Source: Caryophanales bacterium UBA784
GTDB lineage: Bacteria > Bacillota_I > Bacilli_A > RFN20 > CAG-288
Reading direction: 5' to 3'
Length of the DNA: 64,000 bases
Assembly: GCA_002297045.1 (NCBI GenBank)
Contig: DBJE01000010.1
Location: 1 to 64,000 of the forward strand
Within the stretch, counting starts at the first letter, position 1; every line of letters starts with the position of its first letter. Both the position numbers and the translations under genes were made by a program. The notes below the pieces were generated by a model, which made no database searches, was not told where the DNA came from, and worked only from the letters and a program-made list of their open reading frames with translations. Positions 9,695 to 18,367 of this stretch are shown in pieces.

Positions 9695-9806
9695 CAAAAC
9701 AAGATGGATTTCTCCTTACACCTGGAAAATCCGCCCTTATATTACTTTCCTCATCAAAACAATCTTATGAAATAAAATTTTTCCAACCTAGCAATTTGTA
9801 AGAAAT

Positions 9807-9850
9807 AAAAAAAGACTTCCTGTCCGCTTTTTGGATAGAAAGTCTTTTTT
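9807..9850. terminator. Bidirectional intrinsic terminator
   Basis: AAAAAAGACTT (9808-9818) pairs with AAGTCTTTTTT (9840-9850), giving an 11-bp stem with A and T tracts on both sides. It separates the convergent DUF2804 and OB-fold lipoprotein genes. Confidence 0.85.
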
Positions 9851-9858
9851 CTTAATCT

Positions 9859-12063
9859 CTACTTTACTGTCGTGTACTGATTATAGATGGTCTTAGTTCC
9901 GTCCGTGGCCGAGAAGGGACAGACAGCTACATATTTCTTCGTGTTCCAGTTGCAGAGAGCAAAGGTCAGAGTAATCTGCTTATTTTCCCTGTCCTTAAGG
10001 AATTCAACCTGGGAATAGCCGCCTTTATAAATGTTGATGCCGTTTTCGTTATTGCTGTAAGCAGCCTCGTCTTTGAAAATAACCGCTTTATTCTGACCAT
10101 CCGTGTAATAGTAAACGGAGAGGGAGTATAGCTGCCTAGTAAAGTCGGAAAGCCTATTGGTCTTGCTGATTTCCTCAAAGGTCTTGCCTGTGATGACATT
10201 GGGCCTTGGAACATCGTTCCCTGTGGAAGTGATTCCCTTGATTGTACAGTCGTTGAGGCTGGCCTGGCCAAGACAGACACTTGAATCTTTTGTATAGTGT
10301 TCCTTTGTTCCTTCAATGACGATTTCATCCCCATAGTTGATATTCCAGCCATCTAATGCATCAGTCGTAAACTGGCAGGCGATGATTCCGCTATCATCAG
10401 TGAGATAGAAACCATTCTTATTGAGAATCTTTGCCGAAACGATACCTTTGACTTTGACGGAATCTCCGTCTTTTGCACTCCTTGCGTCGGAGACTTTCTT
10501 TGAACCGACAGTCACATCGACAAAAGTGATATCCTTGGTGAAGGATTCCGTTGATTCTTTGTAGGTAACGGTGATAGTCAATGTGGTTTTCGCCCCGTCT
10601 GCGGCATCTTTTTTGACATGGAAGAACGTCTTTCCCTCTTTTTCCTCAAAGGTGGCGACTTGGCCGTTGCTGGAAGAATAGGTGATACTTGCTCCATTTA
10701 TGCCAAGCAGACTATCACTAAAGGAGGTCAGCCTTTCTAAAGTGGTTTCCCCTGCATAGGACGACCTGAACTGTTCACTTGCGTAATAGTCATTGACGAA
10801 TTGCGGAACATCCGCTTCCGGCCTTACATAGTTATTGAGGATGGATGCGGAAATAGGAGTCAGACGGTAGTTGCATCCGCTTTTTGTGGATTTGCAGTTG
10901 GTGACACCGAAATAGATGTCGGAAACCTTATCGACATAAGAGTCAAGCCAGGCATAATCGCTTCCGTTGTTCCTCGTATAGACATAGCTTCCGGTTTTCT
11001 GATCGAGATCATCAATATAGTAGTTGACATAGCCGGCACCTTCGGCTTTTTTGATTACTGCCTTGGCGTGATAGATGCTTCCGGTAATGTTCTTGTCTTT
11101 GACATCGGTTTCGATAATCTTCTTCCTTGTCGTCTCTTCGATGGCGTCTTTCGGAAAGTCACTGGTTTTCTGGTCGTTTTGGATGACTGCGGCATTTGTG
11201 AGCTGAATCGCACCCTGATAGCCAAACTGGTTGGCATAGCTTTCTTCTTTTTGCGAAATGAAATGGTCGACTTCGCCGACAATGGTGACTGTGTTTCCTT
11301 CCTTGGCACGGATGGCTATGGCACCGCCATAGATATAAATCGATCCGGTCTTATCGACAAGGTAGACTCCGTTAGGATTGTTCTTCTGCCCTAATAGCCT
11401 AGTGGCAATGATTCCAGTGACCTTAGCCTTAGTTCCGACAGCGGCATTCCGTGCCTCGGCAATCGTCCTAGACTGATATTCGCTTTCGTCGACAGGGGTA
11501 TGGGTGGAATCAAAATGAAGGAGCTTTGTCGTTGTTCCTTTCGGACCCATTTCCGGAGTTCCCTTATAGGTGTGGACTGCACCTTTAAGATAGACGGTAT
11601 CTCCGACAAGAGGAGTATCGGAAAGCTGATCAAAATACGTCGTGCCGTCTGCACCCCGGACTCCATAGACATAGAGTTCTTTGCTGCTGTCGCTGACATC
11701 CGTAATGTACCTTTCGCCATAGGCATAGTTGCTGATGGATTTGACAATGCCTTGGATGACATATTCGCTAGAAGCCTCTTCGCCTGTTGCGTTTGCAAAA
11801 TCAATCCTTTCGGAAACGGAATAGATGGTATCGGTAATTCCCTCTACGCTAGGACGCGAGACAGATGGAGTGGTATCAGAGGGAGAGGAAGGCTTTTCTG
11901 TCGGAGACTCACTTGGACGTTCACTTTCACTTGCTGCAGGGGTAGGAGCAGCTTCAGAAGTTGATGCGGATGGAATTCCCGAAGTCTCACCACATCCAGC
12001 AAGAGATAAGGAAGCAAGAAGGACGACGAACAGTAAACTGCGACGCAACTTGTATTCTTTCAT
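9859..12063 (-). CDS. Multi-OB-fold lipoprotein
   Basis: A 734-residue extracellular lipoprotein. The signal peptide ends in lipobox LAGC (Cys about residue 24) and is followed by a 45-residue Ser/Pro/Thr/Glu linker. Three stretches, about 75-185, 190-290 and 525-620, have the pattern of OB-fold domains seen in secreted YhcR-like nucleases and endonuclease-associated proteins (for example GVYLVDKTGSIYIYG, GFYLTDDSGIIACQF, each preceded by a VKGIV or VTGII strand). No nuclease catalytic domain is visible, so it is probably a binding or scaffold protein. The start ATG is preceded by a GAGGTAA ribosome-binding site. The 350-base gap upstream holds two TGGACA/TGTCCA inverted repeats. Confidence 0.65.
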   Translation of the reverse strand: MKEYKLRRSLLFVVLLASLSLAGCGETSGIPSASTSEAAPTPAASESERPSESPTEKPSSPSDTTPSVSRPSVEGITDTIYSVSERIDFANATGEEASSEYVIQGIVKSISNYAYGERYITDVSDSSKELYVYGVRGADGTTYFDQLSDTPLVGDTVYLKGAVHTYKGTPEMGPKGTTTKLLHFDSTHTPVDESEYQSRTIAEARNAAVGTKAKVTGIIATRLLGQKNNPNGVYLVDKTGSIYIYGGAIAIRAKEGNTVTIVGEVDHFISQKEESYANQFGYQGAIQLTNAAVIQNDQKTSDFPKDAIEETTRKKIIETDVKDKNITGSIYHAKAVIKKAEGAGYVNYYIDDLDQKTGSYVYTRNNGSDYAWLDSYVDKVSDIYFGVTNCKSTKSGCNYRLTPISASILNNYVRPEADVPQFVNDYYASEQFRSSYAGETTLERLTSFSDSLLGINGASITYSSSNGQVATFEEKEGKTFFHVKKDAADGAKTTLTITVTYKESTESFTKDITFVDVTVGSKKVSDARSAKDGDSVKVKGIVSAKILNKNGFYLTDDSGIIACQFTTDALDGWNINYGDEIVIEGTKEHYTKDSSVCLGQASLNDCTIKGITSTGNDVPRPNVITGKTFEEISKTNRLSDFTRQLYSLSVYYYTDGQNKAVIFKDEAAYSNNENGINIYKGGYSQVEFLKDRENKQITLTFALCNWNTKKYVAVCPFSATDGTKTIYNQYTTVK

Positions 12064-12097
12064 TAGTTTTACCTCGCCACTAGTTTACTGGATAAAA

Positions 12098-12123
12098 TGG
12101 ACAAAAAGAATAGTTTTTGTCCA
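12098..12123. repeat. TGGACA/TGTCCA inverted repeat near a lipoprotein start
   Basis: TGGACAAAAA (12098-12107), a 6-base centre and TTTTTGTCCA (12114-12123) form a perfect 10-bp inverted repeat, 35 bases upstream of the leftward lipoprotein gene. The position suits an operator; a factor-independent hairpin is also possible, but it lies before rather than after a gene. Confidence 0.5.
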
Positions 12124-12310
12124 AAATCAAAATATTTTTCCGGCTCACTAACACTTGGAATTATGCAAAGAAATAAAGAAAAACAACTTTATATCATTAA
12201 TAAAATACGCATATTGTTTAAGATGAAATGTATTTCAAAGAAGTATTTTTAAATGAACAAATTCAATTGTTTTGTCTAATTATATATTTTCTGTGAAAAA
12301 TGTTCAATAC

Positions 12311-12335
12311 TGGACAGAAAAAGATATTCTGTCCA
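12311..12335. repeat. TGGACAGAA/TTCTGTCCA inverted repeat before the SDR gene
   Basis: TGGACAGAA (12311-12319) and TTCTGTCCA (12327-12335) are perfect 9-bp arms around a 7-base AT-rich centre, about 80 bases upstream of the rightward SDR gene. It is the second copy of the motif in this AT-rich intergenic region, one facing each divergent gene. Nothing else is recognised in the 12064-12413 gap. Confidence 0.5.
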
Positions 12336-12413
12336 TTGTAATGTAAGCCCTTTACTATTTACTGAAAAAGCGATATAAAAATATCAGCCGAAAAAAAGAA
12401 AAAGGAGGAGATT

Positions 12414-13214
12414 ATGGGCTTATTTTCAGGAAAGACTGTCTTGATTACTGGTGCAGGCAGAGCTGTCTTGCAGGATGGGAACTGCGGTTCGATTGGATAC
12501 GGAATTGCAACCGCTTTTGCAAAGGAAGGGGCAAATCTCGTCCTTACCGGACGGAATAAAGAAAAGCTGGAAAGTGCTAAAAATGAACTGGAAAGCAGCT
12601 ATGGCATAAAGGTTCTCGCTCTTCAGGCGGATATCAGTGAAAAGAACGATAACGAACAGGTTGTCTCCTCAGTCATGGAAAACATCAAAACGACGTTCGG
12701 CCGTCTTGATGTCCTGGTTAATAATGCACAGGCTTCGGCTAGTGGTGTTCCGTTGAAGGATAACTCCACTGAGCAATTTAATCTTGCCCTTTATTCCGGA
12801 CTCTATGCGACTTTCTACTATAGGAAACACGCCTATCCTCTTCTTAGAGAGACAAAAGGGAGTGTGATTAACTTTGCTTCCGGAGCCGGTCTTTTCGGCA
12901 ACTATGGCCAATGCGCCTATGCAGCCGCTAAGGAAGGAATCCGCGGTCTTAGCCGTGTTGCTGCAACGGAGTGGGCCAAGGATGGTATTAATGTTAACGT
13001 TATCTGTCCCCTTGCCTGGACAAGCCAATTAGAGAAGTTCAAGAATGCCTATCCGGACGCCTTCAAGGCGAACGTCCATATCCCGCCAAGGGGACATTTC
13101 GGCGATGCGGAAAAAGAAATCGGACGGGTCTGTGTCAGGATTTCAACCCCGGATTTCAAGTATAGGACTGGAGAAACGATTACTTTGGAGGGAGGCAGGG
13201 GACTTCGTCCATGA
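12414..13214 (+). CDS. Short-chain dehydrogenase/reductase (SDR)
   Basis: A 266-residue classical SDR using NAD(P)H. The nucleotide-binding loop begins VLITGAGRA and is extended to DGNCGSIGYGIATAFAKEG, a variant seen in one SDR subgroup. NNAQ replaces the NNAG motif. The catalytic Ser is in NFASGAG and the Tyr/Lys in YAAAKEG. The C-terminus ends YMTGETITLEGGMGLRP, with AGG-encoded Met at two positions where the family has hydrophobic residues. A strong AAGGAGGAG ribosome-binding site precedes the ATG. A glycerol dehydrogenase follows about 100 bases downstream in the same direction; together they suggest polyol or alcohol metabolism. Substrate unknown. Confidence 0.88.
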   Translation: MGLFSGKTVLITGAGRAVLQDGNCGSIGYGIATAFAKEGANLVLTGRNKEKLESAKNELESSYGIKVLALQADISEKNDNEQVVSSVMENIKTTFGRLDVLVNNAQASASGVPLKDNSTEQFNLALYSGLYATFYYRKHAYPLLRETKGSVINFASGAGLFGNYGQCAYAAAKEGIRGLSRVAATEWAKDGINVNVICPLAWTSQLEKFKNAYPDAFKANVHIPPRGHFGDAEKEIGRVCVRISTPDFKYRTGETITLEGGRGLRP

Positions 13215-13313
13215 TTTTCAATTTACCTGAATCCTCTTGCAACATAATCTGCTAAAATAGTTCGCAGCAAGGTGTTGCTTTCCTTGCCGCCGATGAAAAG
13301 GAGGATTTGCACA

Positions 13314-14411
13314 ATGAGGCAAAGACTAAGAGCAAGGCGTGAGCCGCTGAAGTATGTTCAGGGAAGAGATGCCCTTTATAAGTTCTTCGACGAGAGGCAT
13401 TATAGGGGGAAGCGTTGGCTTTTTGTCTGCTCGAAGAGCGGATACAAAGCAGCCCACGACAAGCTTGAAAAGAGCTTTGAGGGAAAAGAAGACTATCGCC
13501 GCTATGAGGTTTTCGGTGGAATCTCCTCGGTTTCCGAAATTAAAAAGAGGGAAGCCATCGTCAAGGAAGACAAAATTGATACCGTCGTCGCCGTCGGCGG
13601 CGGAAGTGCTGTCGATACTGCAAAGGCTACGGCCTATTATAGGGGAAAGCACATTGTCATCGTTCCTACGGTTGCCGCCACGGATGCTCCGTGCACCGGA
13701 CTTTCCGTCATTTATAACGATGATGGATCCTTTAACCAGTATCTCTTTTATCCGACTAACCCGGATGCCGTTATTGTCGACTGCAATATTATCGCTAATG
13801 CACCGGTGAAGTTCTTAATCGCCGGTATGGGCGATGCACTTGGCACTTATTTCGAAGGACGTGCTTCCATCCGTACGGAATCCGCATCCCTTGAGGGAAC
13901 CGGAATCACCCGTGCCGGCAGGGCACTTGCTAAGCTCTGCTATGAGACTCTCCGTGAATATGGTGCACAGGCTGTTGAAGCATGTAAGGAACATGTCGTC
14001 ACCCCTGCCTTAGAGAATATCTGCGAAGCCAATGTCTATCTTTCCGGCGTCGGTGCCGACAACGTCAACTGCGCTGCCGCCCATTCCTTCTATAATGGTG
14101 TCACTTCCTTAGGCATCAAGCATGCCGACCATGGCTGCTGTGTTGCCTTCGGTACTCTTGTCCAGCTTATCCTTGAAGGAGCGACTAAGGAAGAGTTCAA
14201 TGATGTCCAGGGCTTCTGCCGTGAAGTCGGGCTTCCGATTACTCTTGCCGAACTTGGTGTCACGACCGATGAGCAGATCAAGACGATCAGCAAGAACGCC
14301 TGCGTCAAGGGAGAGACCATTCATAATCTTGCCGGAGACGTGCAGCCTGTCGAGCTCTTTGATGCCATCAAACATGCCGATGCTCTTGGCCGTCTTGTCT
14401 TAGGAAAGTAA
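13314..14411 (+). CDS. gldA: Glycerol dehydrogenase
   Basis: A 365-residue iron-type alcohol dehydrogenase, GldA subgroup, which oxidises glycerol to dihydroxyacetone with NAD+ (or reduces dihydroxyacetone or diketones). Visible features are PLKYVQGRDAL at the start, the NAD site VVAVGGGSAVDTAKA, PTVAATDAPCTGLSV, and the metal ligands: Asp in GMGDALGTYFEGRA, His in AAAHSFYNG and His in KHADHGCCVAFG. ITRAGMALAKLCYETL contains an AGG-encoded Met. The ATG at 13314 is chosen because AAAGGAGG lies 8-12 nt upstream; an earlier in-frame start at 13272 has no such signal. It lies downstream of the SDR and is closed by a strong terminator at 14428. Confidence 0.93.
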   Translation: MRQRLRARREPLKYVQGRDALYKFFDERHYRGKRWLFVCSKSGYKAAHDKLEKSFEGKEDYRRYEVFGGISSVSEIKKREAIVKEDKIDTVVAVGGGSAVDTAKATAYYRGKHIVIVPTVAATDAPCTGLSVIYNDDGSFNQYLFYPTNPDAVIVDCNIIANAPVKFLIAGMGDALGTYFEGRASIRTESASLEGTGITRAGRALAKLCYETLREYGAQAVEACKEHVVTPALENICEANVYLSGVGADNVNCAAAHSFYNGVTSLGIKHADHGCCVAFGTLVQLILEGATKEEFNDVQGFCREVGLPITLAELGVTTDEQIKTISKNACVKGETIHNLAGDVQPVELFDAIKHADALGRLVLGK

Positions 14412-14427
14412 GCAAACCTGTTTCCAT

Positions 14428-14458
14428 TAGCCTCCGGAGAATTCCGGAGGCTATTTTT
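14428..14458 (+). terminator. Intrinsic terminator after gldA
   Basis: TAGCCTCCGGA (14428-14438), loop GAAT and TCCGGAGGCTA (14443-14453) form an 11-bp GC-rich stem followed by five T residues. Confidence 0.9.
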
Positions 14459-14520
14459 AATGTATCTATTTTCTTATCGAAAAGGTAAAATAAGAACAAA
14501 AATCGGAGGGTGTTTTCATC

Positions 14521-14826
14521 ATGTTAAGCAAGGACCAGCGGGAGAGACTTTCCCTTCTCCATTCGATGGGAAACGGTGAGTTTAAAAGAAAAGAGGAAAT
14601 TCAGGCCTTGGAAGATAACTTCTGGGATACTTCCATGGCTTACGAGTGGCTGAACAAGAAAAAGGAAGACCCTATGGCCTCCCTTGAGGACTTCCATAAG
14701 GCCTACGATTTAGCCCGTTCCAAGGCTGCCGTTTTGCCTACCGACCGCTATGACTTAGGCAGCAACAATGCTAAGCCGAACAGACGGGCACGGAGAGCCG
14801 AAAAAAAGCAAAAGAAGCAGAAGTAA
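14521..14826 (+). CDS. Small charged hypothetical protein
   Basis: A 101-residue soluble protein I do not recognise. It is mostly helical by composition, with a Trp/Tyr-rich middle (NFWDTSMAYEWLNKK at about 37-51) and a very basic tail (RRARRAEKKQKKQK) that could bind nucleic acid. It has a good GGAGGG ribosome-binding site and lies between two intrinsic terminators, so it is transcribed alone. The coding frame is supported by the ribosome-binding site and by codon use like that of its neighbours. No function is proposed. Confidence 0.65.
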   Translation: MLSKDQRERLSLLHSMGNGEFKRKEEIQALEDNFWDTSMAYEWLNKKKEDPMASLEDFHKAYDLARSKAAVLPTDRYDLGSNNAKPNRRARRAEKKQKKQK

Positions 14827-14828
14827 AA

Positions 14829-14861
14829 GGAAAAGGGCTCCCCTGGCGGGAGTCCTTTTCC
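14829..14861. terminator. Intrinsic terminator, convergent genes
   Basis: GGAAAAGGGCTCCC (14829-14842) pairs with GGGAGTCCTTTTCC (14848-14861), with one mismatch or wobble in the stem. It lies between the small basic protein and the convergent CBM lipoprotein gene and could serve both. Confidence 0.75.
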
Positions 14862-14880
14862 GGCAGATTGATCTTATCTT

Positions 14881-17301
14881 TTAGATTCCGTACTGGGAGA
14901 TTGTGAACTTATAGTAGTCGATATTGACTCCGACTGTAGGAAAGTGGAAGGCGAAGAGATGGTCGCCCTTTTCTAGGTGCTGAGTTCCAATCTTTACTTC
15001 CTTCCAGTTGAACCAGTCGTTGCTTCCATCTTCCGCACGGCCGAGAGTAAGACTTAGATCGGCAAAGGAAAGCTCCGCGCCGTCCCTGTAGATTTTATAG
15101 TATTCAGAGACATTATAGGGTTCGTATTTGGAAAGAACCAAGGTGATATCGACGTTTGCTTTATCCTGCCTGTAGAAGGGGAATTCGATGAATCCGTTCT
15201 GGATGTGGCCAAGGGACTTCCCTCCGCTGCTGCGGGAATCGGATTCGACTCTTCCGGCGGCTCCGGCGGCATCAAAGTTCAGATTGAGGTAGGGAAGATC
15301 TTCCCCTTCATACATATATTCCCCGTCGCCATCGATGTTCCTCAGATCGTTATATCCGCTGACAGCGAAGGTAAAGCAGTCGGTATTCGGGAAGCAGTTC
15401 TCCTTTAAGGCCTTGATGGAAAGAATATGGTCCCCCGCTTCGAACTCTTTTTTGATGATGGATACGTTTTTCCAGTTCCAATACTGATTATTATCGGTAT
15501 GGCCGAAGGAAGAGTAACCGGTCTTGATTTCCTCCCCATCCAATCGGATTTCCAGATTGTCATCTAAGGAGAAGGTACCTTCATACTTTGCCCTGACAGC
15601 AGAAATATCGATGGTGCACTTACTCAGGTTGCTAAACAAAAGATTGAAAATTGTCCCTTTTGCAACATTGCCGATGGATTTTCCACCGCTGGTGATACCC
15701 GCTGCATCACCAGTCGGCGACTCGACCTTATAGGACCCGCTGGCCACCTTGATTTCCTCTGCTTCCCTGACAAAGGTTCCGTTTGCCGTTATCTGAAGCC
15801 CCTTTTCGTCTGTCTTCCCATAATAGGAAGTCTCAAGGAGAAAGGCATCCAGATTGATCCCGGATCCGATGGCGGTATAGGTAAAGGTATGGAAGCCTTT
15901 GGAGAGTTTCCTTTCGGTCAGAGGAACGTTTTTCCAGTTCCAATACTGGTTTCCCTCTGTTCCGCCGAAACTGTTGTAACCGTTGCTGTTAACGACCTGT
16001 CCGTCCATCCTGAACTGGATATTCGAGTCGACATCATAGGCACTTGGATCTGCCCTGCGTGCATAAGGCTTTACATAGGCATCATCCTTTAGGCAGAAGG
16101 AAAAACTGAAGACCGAACCGGCACCGATTCCTCCGATGGATTTTCCGTTGTAGGCGTCTGTCGCATCTTCAATCAGGCTTTCCTTTGTTTTTCCTGCTGC
16201 GGCAAGATCTTCGCGGACAACCCATTGGTCAAGATTTAGGTTTTCCACATCGACAATTGTCGTCCCATCCTGGATAATCTGTACATATTTATCCGTATCA
16301 TTGAAATCGGTAACTTCAAATAATAGGCAATCGAAATTAGGAATAGAGTTGATAACATCGATAGTAAAGGTATAGTCTCCCTGAGTAAGTAGCCTATCGC
16401 CAAGAACAATGCTCTGCCAAGGCCAGTAATCAGTCTGGGAACTGTGGCCCCCAAAGACCGCGCCGGTCTTAAGAACATCCTGGTTCACGGAAAACTTAAC
16501 ATTGTTATCCAAATTGAAACCCTCTTCGTAGTTTGCCCTGATGCCGGTGATTTTCACCCGTGCACTGCCCTCCGCCTTGAAGGGGAAGGAGAGGGTTGTA
16601 CCGGCAATAAGGCCGCGGATGCACTTTCCGCCGCTTGTCTTATCCTTTGCCTCGCCGGTAGGTTCCTCGATGATACCAAGGGAAGTTAAATCAGGACGGA
16701 GAGTCGCATGGGAAAAATCCAAGTCCTCCGCCTCGACTGTGTATGTCTTGTTTTCGCTGATCCGGAAGTTATAGCTATCTACGACCGTAATCTCTTTTTC
16801 GGCCTTTTTCTCCGGATCAGCGTGGGAAGAGGCAACAATCTTTCCTTTTCCGACCTTCAGACCGGTAACTACGCCATTTTCGACTTTCAAGACATCCTCA
16901 TTCTCGCTTGTCCAGATAACAGCGGTATCCTCACTATTTTCCACTAAGGCAGTCAGTGTGATGCTCTTTCCGAGGACAACCTGATCATCGCCGGAAAGAG
17001 TGACGATGATTTCCTTAACCTCGGGGGAGGTGGATTCACTTTCAGAGGGTGTGGGGGAAACCGAAGGCTCTTTTGAAGGGGTCTCACTCGGAGTGACAGT
17101 CGGCTTATCCTCCGTAGGTTTATTTTCGGTAGGCTTTGTATCAGACGGCTTTTCGGTTGTTCTCTCGCTTGGCTTGCTCTCACTCACGGATGGCATGCCG
17201 GTATCCGACGGGGTAATGGAAGAATCTTCCTTTCCGCACCCGGAGAGGGAAAGGAGCCTCATCAGAGAAAGAATTGACAGCTTTCGGAATTTGTTTTTCA
17301 T
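14881..17301 (-). CDS. Lipoprotein with Ig-like domain and tandem CBM6/35-like modules
   Basis: An 806-residue surface lipoprotein. With AGG=Met the signal peptide reads LSLMMLLSLSGC (Cys about residue 22). A Ser/Pro/Thr/Glu linker (23-95) leads to a Big_2 Ig-like domain (about 95-170). Four modules of about 150 residues follow, each opening with a TVEAEDL- or REAEEI-type strand, then SGGKSIG, a YW.W or WFNWK...V motif, L..G.H.F strands and a terminal DCF or DYYKF strand. This is the pattern of CBM6/CBM35 carbohydrate-binding modules. The protein is probably a cell-surface glycan-binding scaffold. A divergently transcribed small lipoprotein carries one copy of the same module, and a perfect cre-like site lies upstream (17349). 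Confidence 0.82.
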   Translation of the reverse strand: MKNKFRKLSILSLMRLLSLSGCGKEDSSITPSDTGMPSVSESKPSERTTEKPSDTKPTENKPTEDKPTVTPSETPSKEPSVSPTPSESESTSPEVKEIIVTLSGDDQVVLGKSITLTALVENSEDTAVIWTSENEDVLKVENGVVTGLKVGKGKIVASSHADPEKKAEKEITVVDSYNFRISENKTYTVEAEDLDFSHATLRPDLTSLGIIEEPTGEAKDKTSGGKCIRGLIAGTTLSFPFKAEGSARVKITGIRANYEEGFNLDNNVKFSVNQDVLKTGAVFGGHSSQTDYWPWQSIVLGDRLLTQGDYTFTIDVINSIPNFDCLLFEVTDFNDTDKYVQIIQDGTTIVDVENLNLDQWVVREDLAAAGKTKESLIEDATDAYNGKSIGGIGAGSVFSFSFCLKDDAYVKPYARRADPSAYDVDSNIQFRMDGQVVNSNGYNSFGGTEGNQYWNWKNVPLTERKLSKGFHTFTYTAIGSGINLDAFLLETSYYGKTDEKGLQITANGTFVREAEEIKVASGSYKVESPTGDAAGITSGGKSIGNVAKGTIFNLLFSNLSKCTIDISAVRAKYEGTFSLDDNLEIRLDGEEIKTGYSSFGHTDNNQYWNWKNVSIIKKEFEAGDHILSIKALKENCFPNTDCFTFAVSGYNDLRNIDGDGEYMYEGEDLPYLNLNFDAAGAAGRVESDSRSSGGKSLGHIQNGFIEFPFYRQDKANVDITLVLSKYEPYNVSEYYKIYRDGAELSFADLSLTLGRAEDGSNDWFNWKEVKIGTQHLEKGDHLFAFHFPTVGVNIDYYKFTISQYGI

Positions 17302-17348
17302 TGTATCCTCCTGTTTCCAAACAGTTGTATAGCTATATTGAATGAGGA

Positions 17349-17362
17349 TGAAATCGCTTTCA
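17349..17362. promoter_or_regulatory. cre-like operator
   Basis: TGAAATCGCTTTCA matches the Gram-positive catabolite-responsive element consensus TGWAANCGNTNWCA at every position. It lies 48 bases upstream of the CBM lipoprotein gene, where CcpA-type or another LacI-family repressor would block transcription. Confidence 0.65.
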
Positions 17363-17432
17363 ATCTAAATTCCGTAAACTTTTGTTTTGAAAGCAAAATC
17401 TAACTGCAGATGGTATCTGATGAACAGAATTA

Positions 17433-17453
17433 GACAAAACTGTTGATTCTGTC
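17433..17453. repeat. GACA/TGTC inverted repeat in a divergent region
   Basis: GACAAAAC (17433-17440) and GATTCTGTC (17445-17453) form an imperfect 21-base inverted repeat of the same type as those at 4164, 12100 and 12313. It lies between the two divergent CBM lipoprotein genes. Confidence 0.35.
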
Positions 17454-17523
17454 CGACAACAATGCTTAAACTAGGGAGGCTTTAAGATTTCGAAGCCAAA
17501 AAGCAAGATTATCGGAAAATGAT

Positions 17524-17564
17524 TGTAAGCACTTTTATCCCTTGCAATAATGACAACGCTTTCA
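17524..17564 (+). promoter_or_regulatory. Two cre-like sites before the CBM lipoprotein/GH3 genes
   Basis: TGTAAGCACTTTTA (17524-17537, 12 of 14 matches to the cre consensus) and TGACAACGCTTTCA (17551-17564, 13 of 14) lie 27 bases apart, the second 32 bases before the start codon of the small CBM lipoprotein and so probably over its promoter. Confidence 0.55.
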
Positions 17565-17595
17565 TTCCAAAGGGAGTGAAAGAAAGGAGAAAAAT

Positions 17596-18294
17596 ATGAA
17601 AAATAAAAAAGCGAAGATCCTGTCTCTTCTTGCCTTCTTATCCGTGTTTGGAATGAGCGCATGCGGACAAACGGAAACGTCAGGTTCCGGAAACGAAACA
17701 GCGAAGACATCGGAAAAAGAAGGCGGATTCAGCTTCCAACCGATCCGTCCGGCAAGCGAAGAACCTAGCGCGTCTCCTTCCGCCTCTGAGGAAGTCAGTC
17801 TGAATGTCGAGGTTCTTGCGACGGTTGACAAAGACGGAGAATATACGGTCGAAGCAGAAGACTGCGACACTAGCGGCTGCACTCTCCAGGAAGGATGCGG
17901 AGGATTCTATGAATCTCCATCCACCCCGACTAGCGGAGGGGAGTGCATTGCCTGCATTGCTGCCCCGAGCATCCTTGCCTTCAAGTTTGAGGCGAAACAG
18001 GACTGCGACATCGAATTCCATACCTTCTCGGCCAAATACGAAAATCCCTGGAGTCTGGATGATAATGTCTCTTACTATCTTGACGAAGAGTGCGATACGC
18101 CTTTTGTCACGAATTATCAGGAGTTTGGCAGAGCCGACGGTAACGACTGGTACAACTGGAAGGATGTGACCATCGGTACCAAACGGGTGACGAAAGGCGT
18201 CCATCAGTTCAATATTTCGGTAAAAGGTGCTTTCCCGAACACGGACTGCTTCAAGCTGATTGTTTCCAATTTCGGAACAGAAGCCGCCGCCTAG
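17596..18294 (+). CDS. Small lipoprotein with one CBM6/35-like module
   Basis: A 232-residue lipoprotein with signal peptide and lipobox GMSAC (Cys about residue 22), a Ser/Glu-rich linker to about 72, and one carbohydrate-binding-like module of about 150 residues. The module starts YTVEAEDCD and contains LDDNVSYYLD, DWYNWKDVTIG, KGVHQFNISV and NTDCFKLIVS, the same signature as the repeated modules of the divergent neighbour. It has an AAGGAGA ribosome-binding site. A membrane-anchored GH3 follows 73 bases downstream, so this protein may hold substrate for that enzyme. Binding specificity is not predictable from sequence alone. Confidence 0.8.
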   Translation: MKNKKAKILSLLAFLSVFGMSACGQTETSGSGNETAKTSEKEGGFSFQPIRPASEEPSASPSASEEVSLNVEVLATVDKDGEYTVEAEDCDTSGCTLQEGCGGFYESPSTPTSGGECIACIAAPSILAFKFEAKQDCDIEFHTFSAKYENPWSLDDNVSYYLDEECDTPFVTNYQEFGRADGNDWYNWKDVTIGTKRVTKGVHQFNISVKGAFPNTDCFKLIVSNFGTEAAA

Positions 18295-18367
18295 TTTCTT
18301 CCGGCATAGAATCCTGGACCAATCTTATGCACTATGACCTTTTTCGGAAAGAAAGGACAACTTTTGA

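Noticed and set aside
10801..11394. Long plus-strand open frame (197 codons) inside the OB-fold lipoprotein gene
   Set aside because: It is an antisense shadow of a well-supported lipoprotein with signal peptide, ribosome-binding site and terminator.
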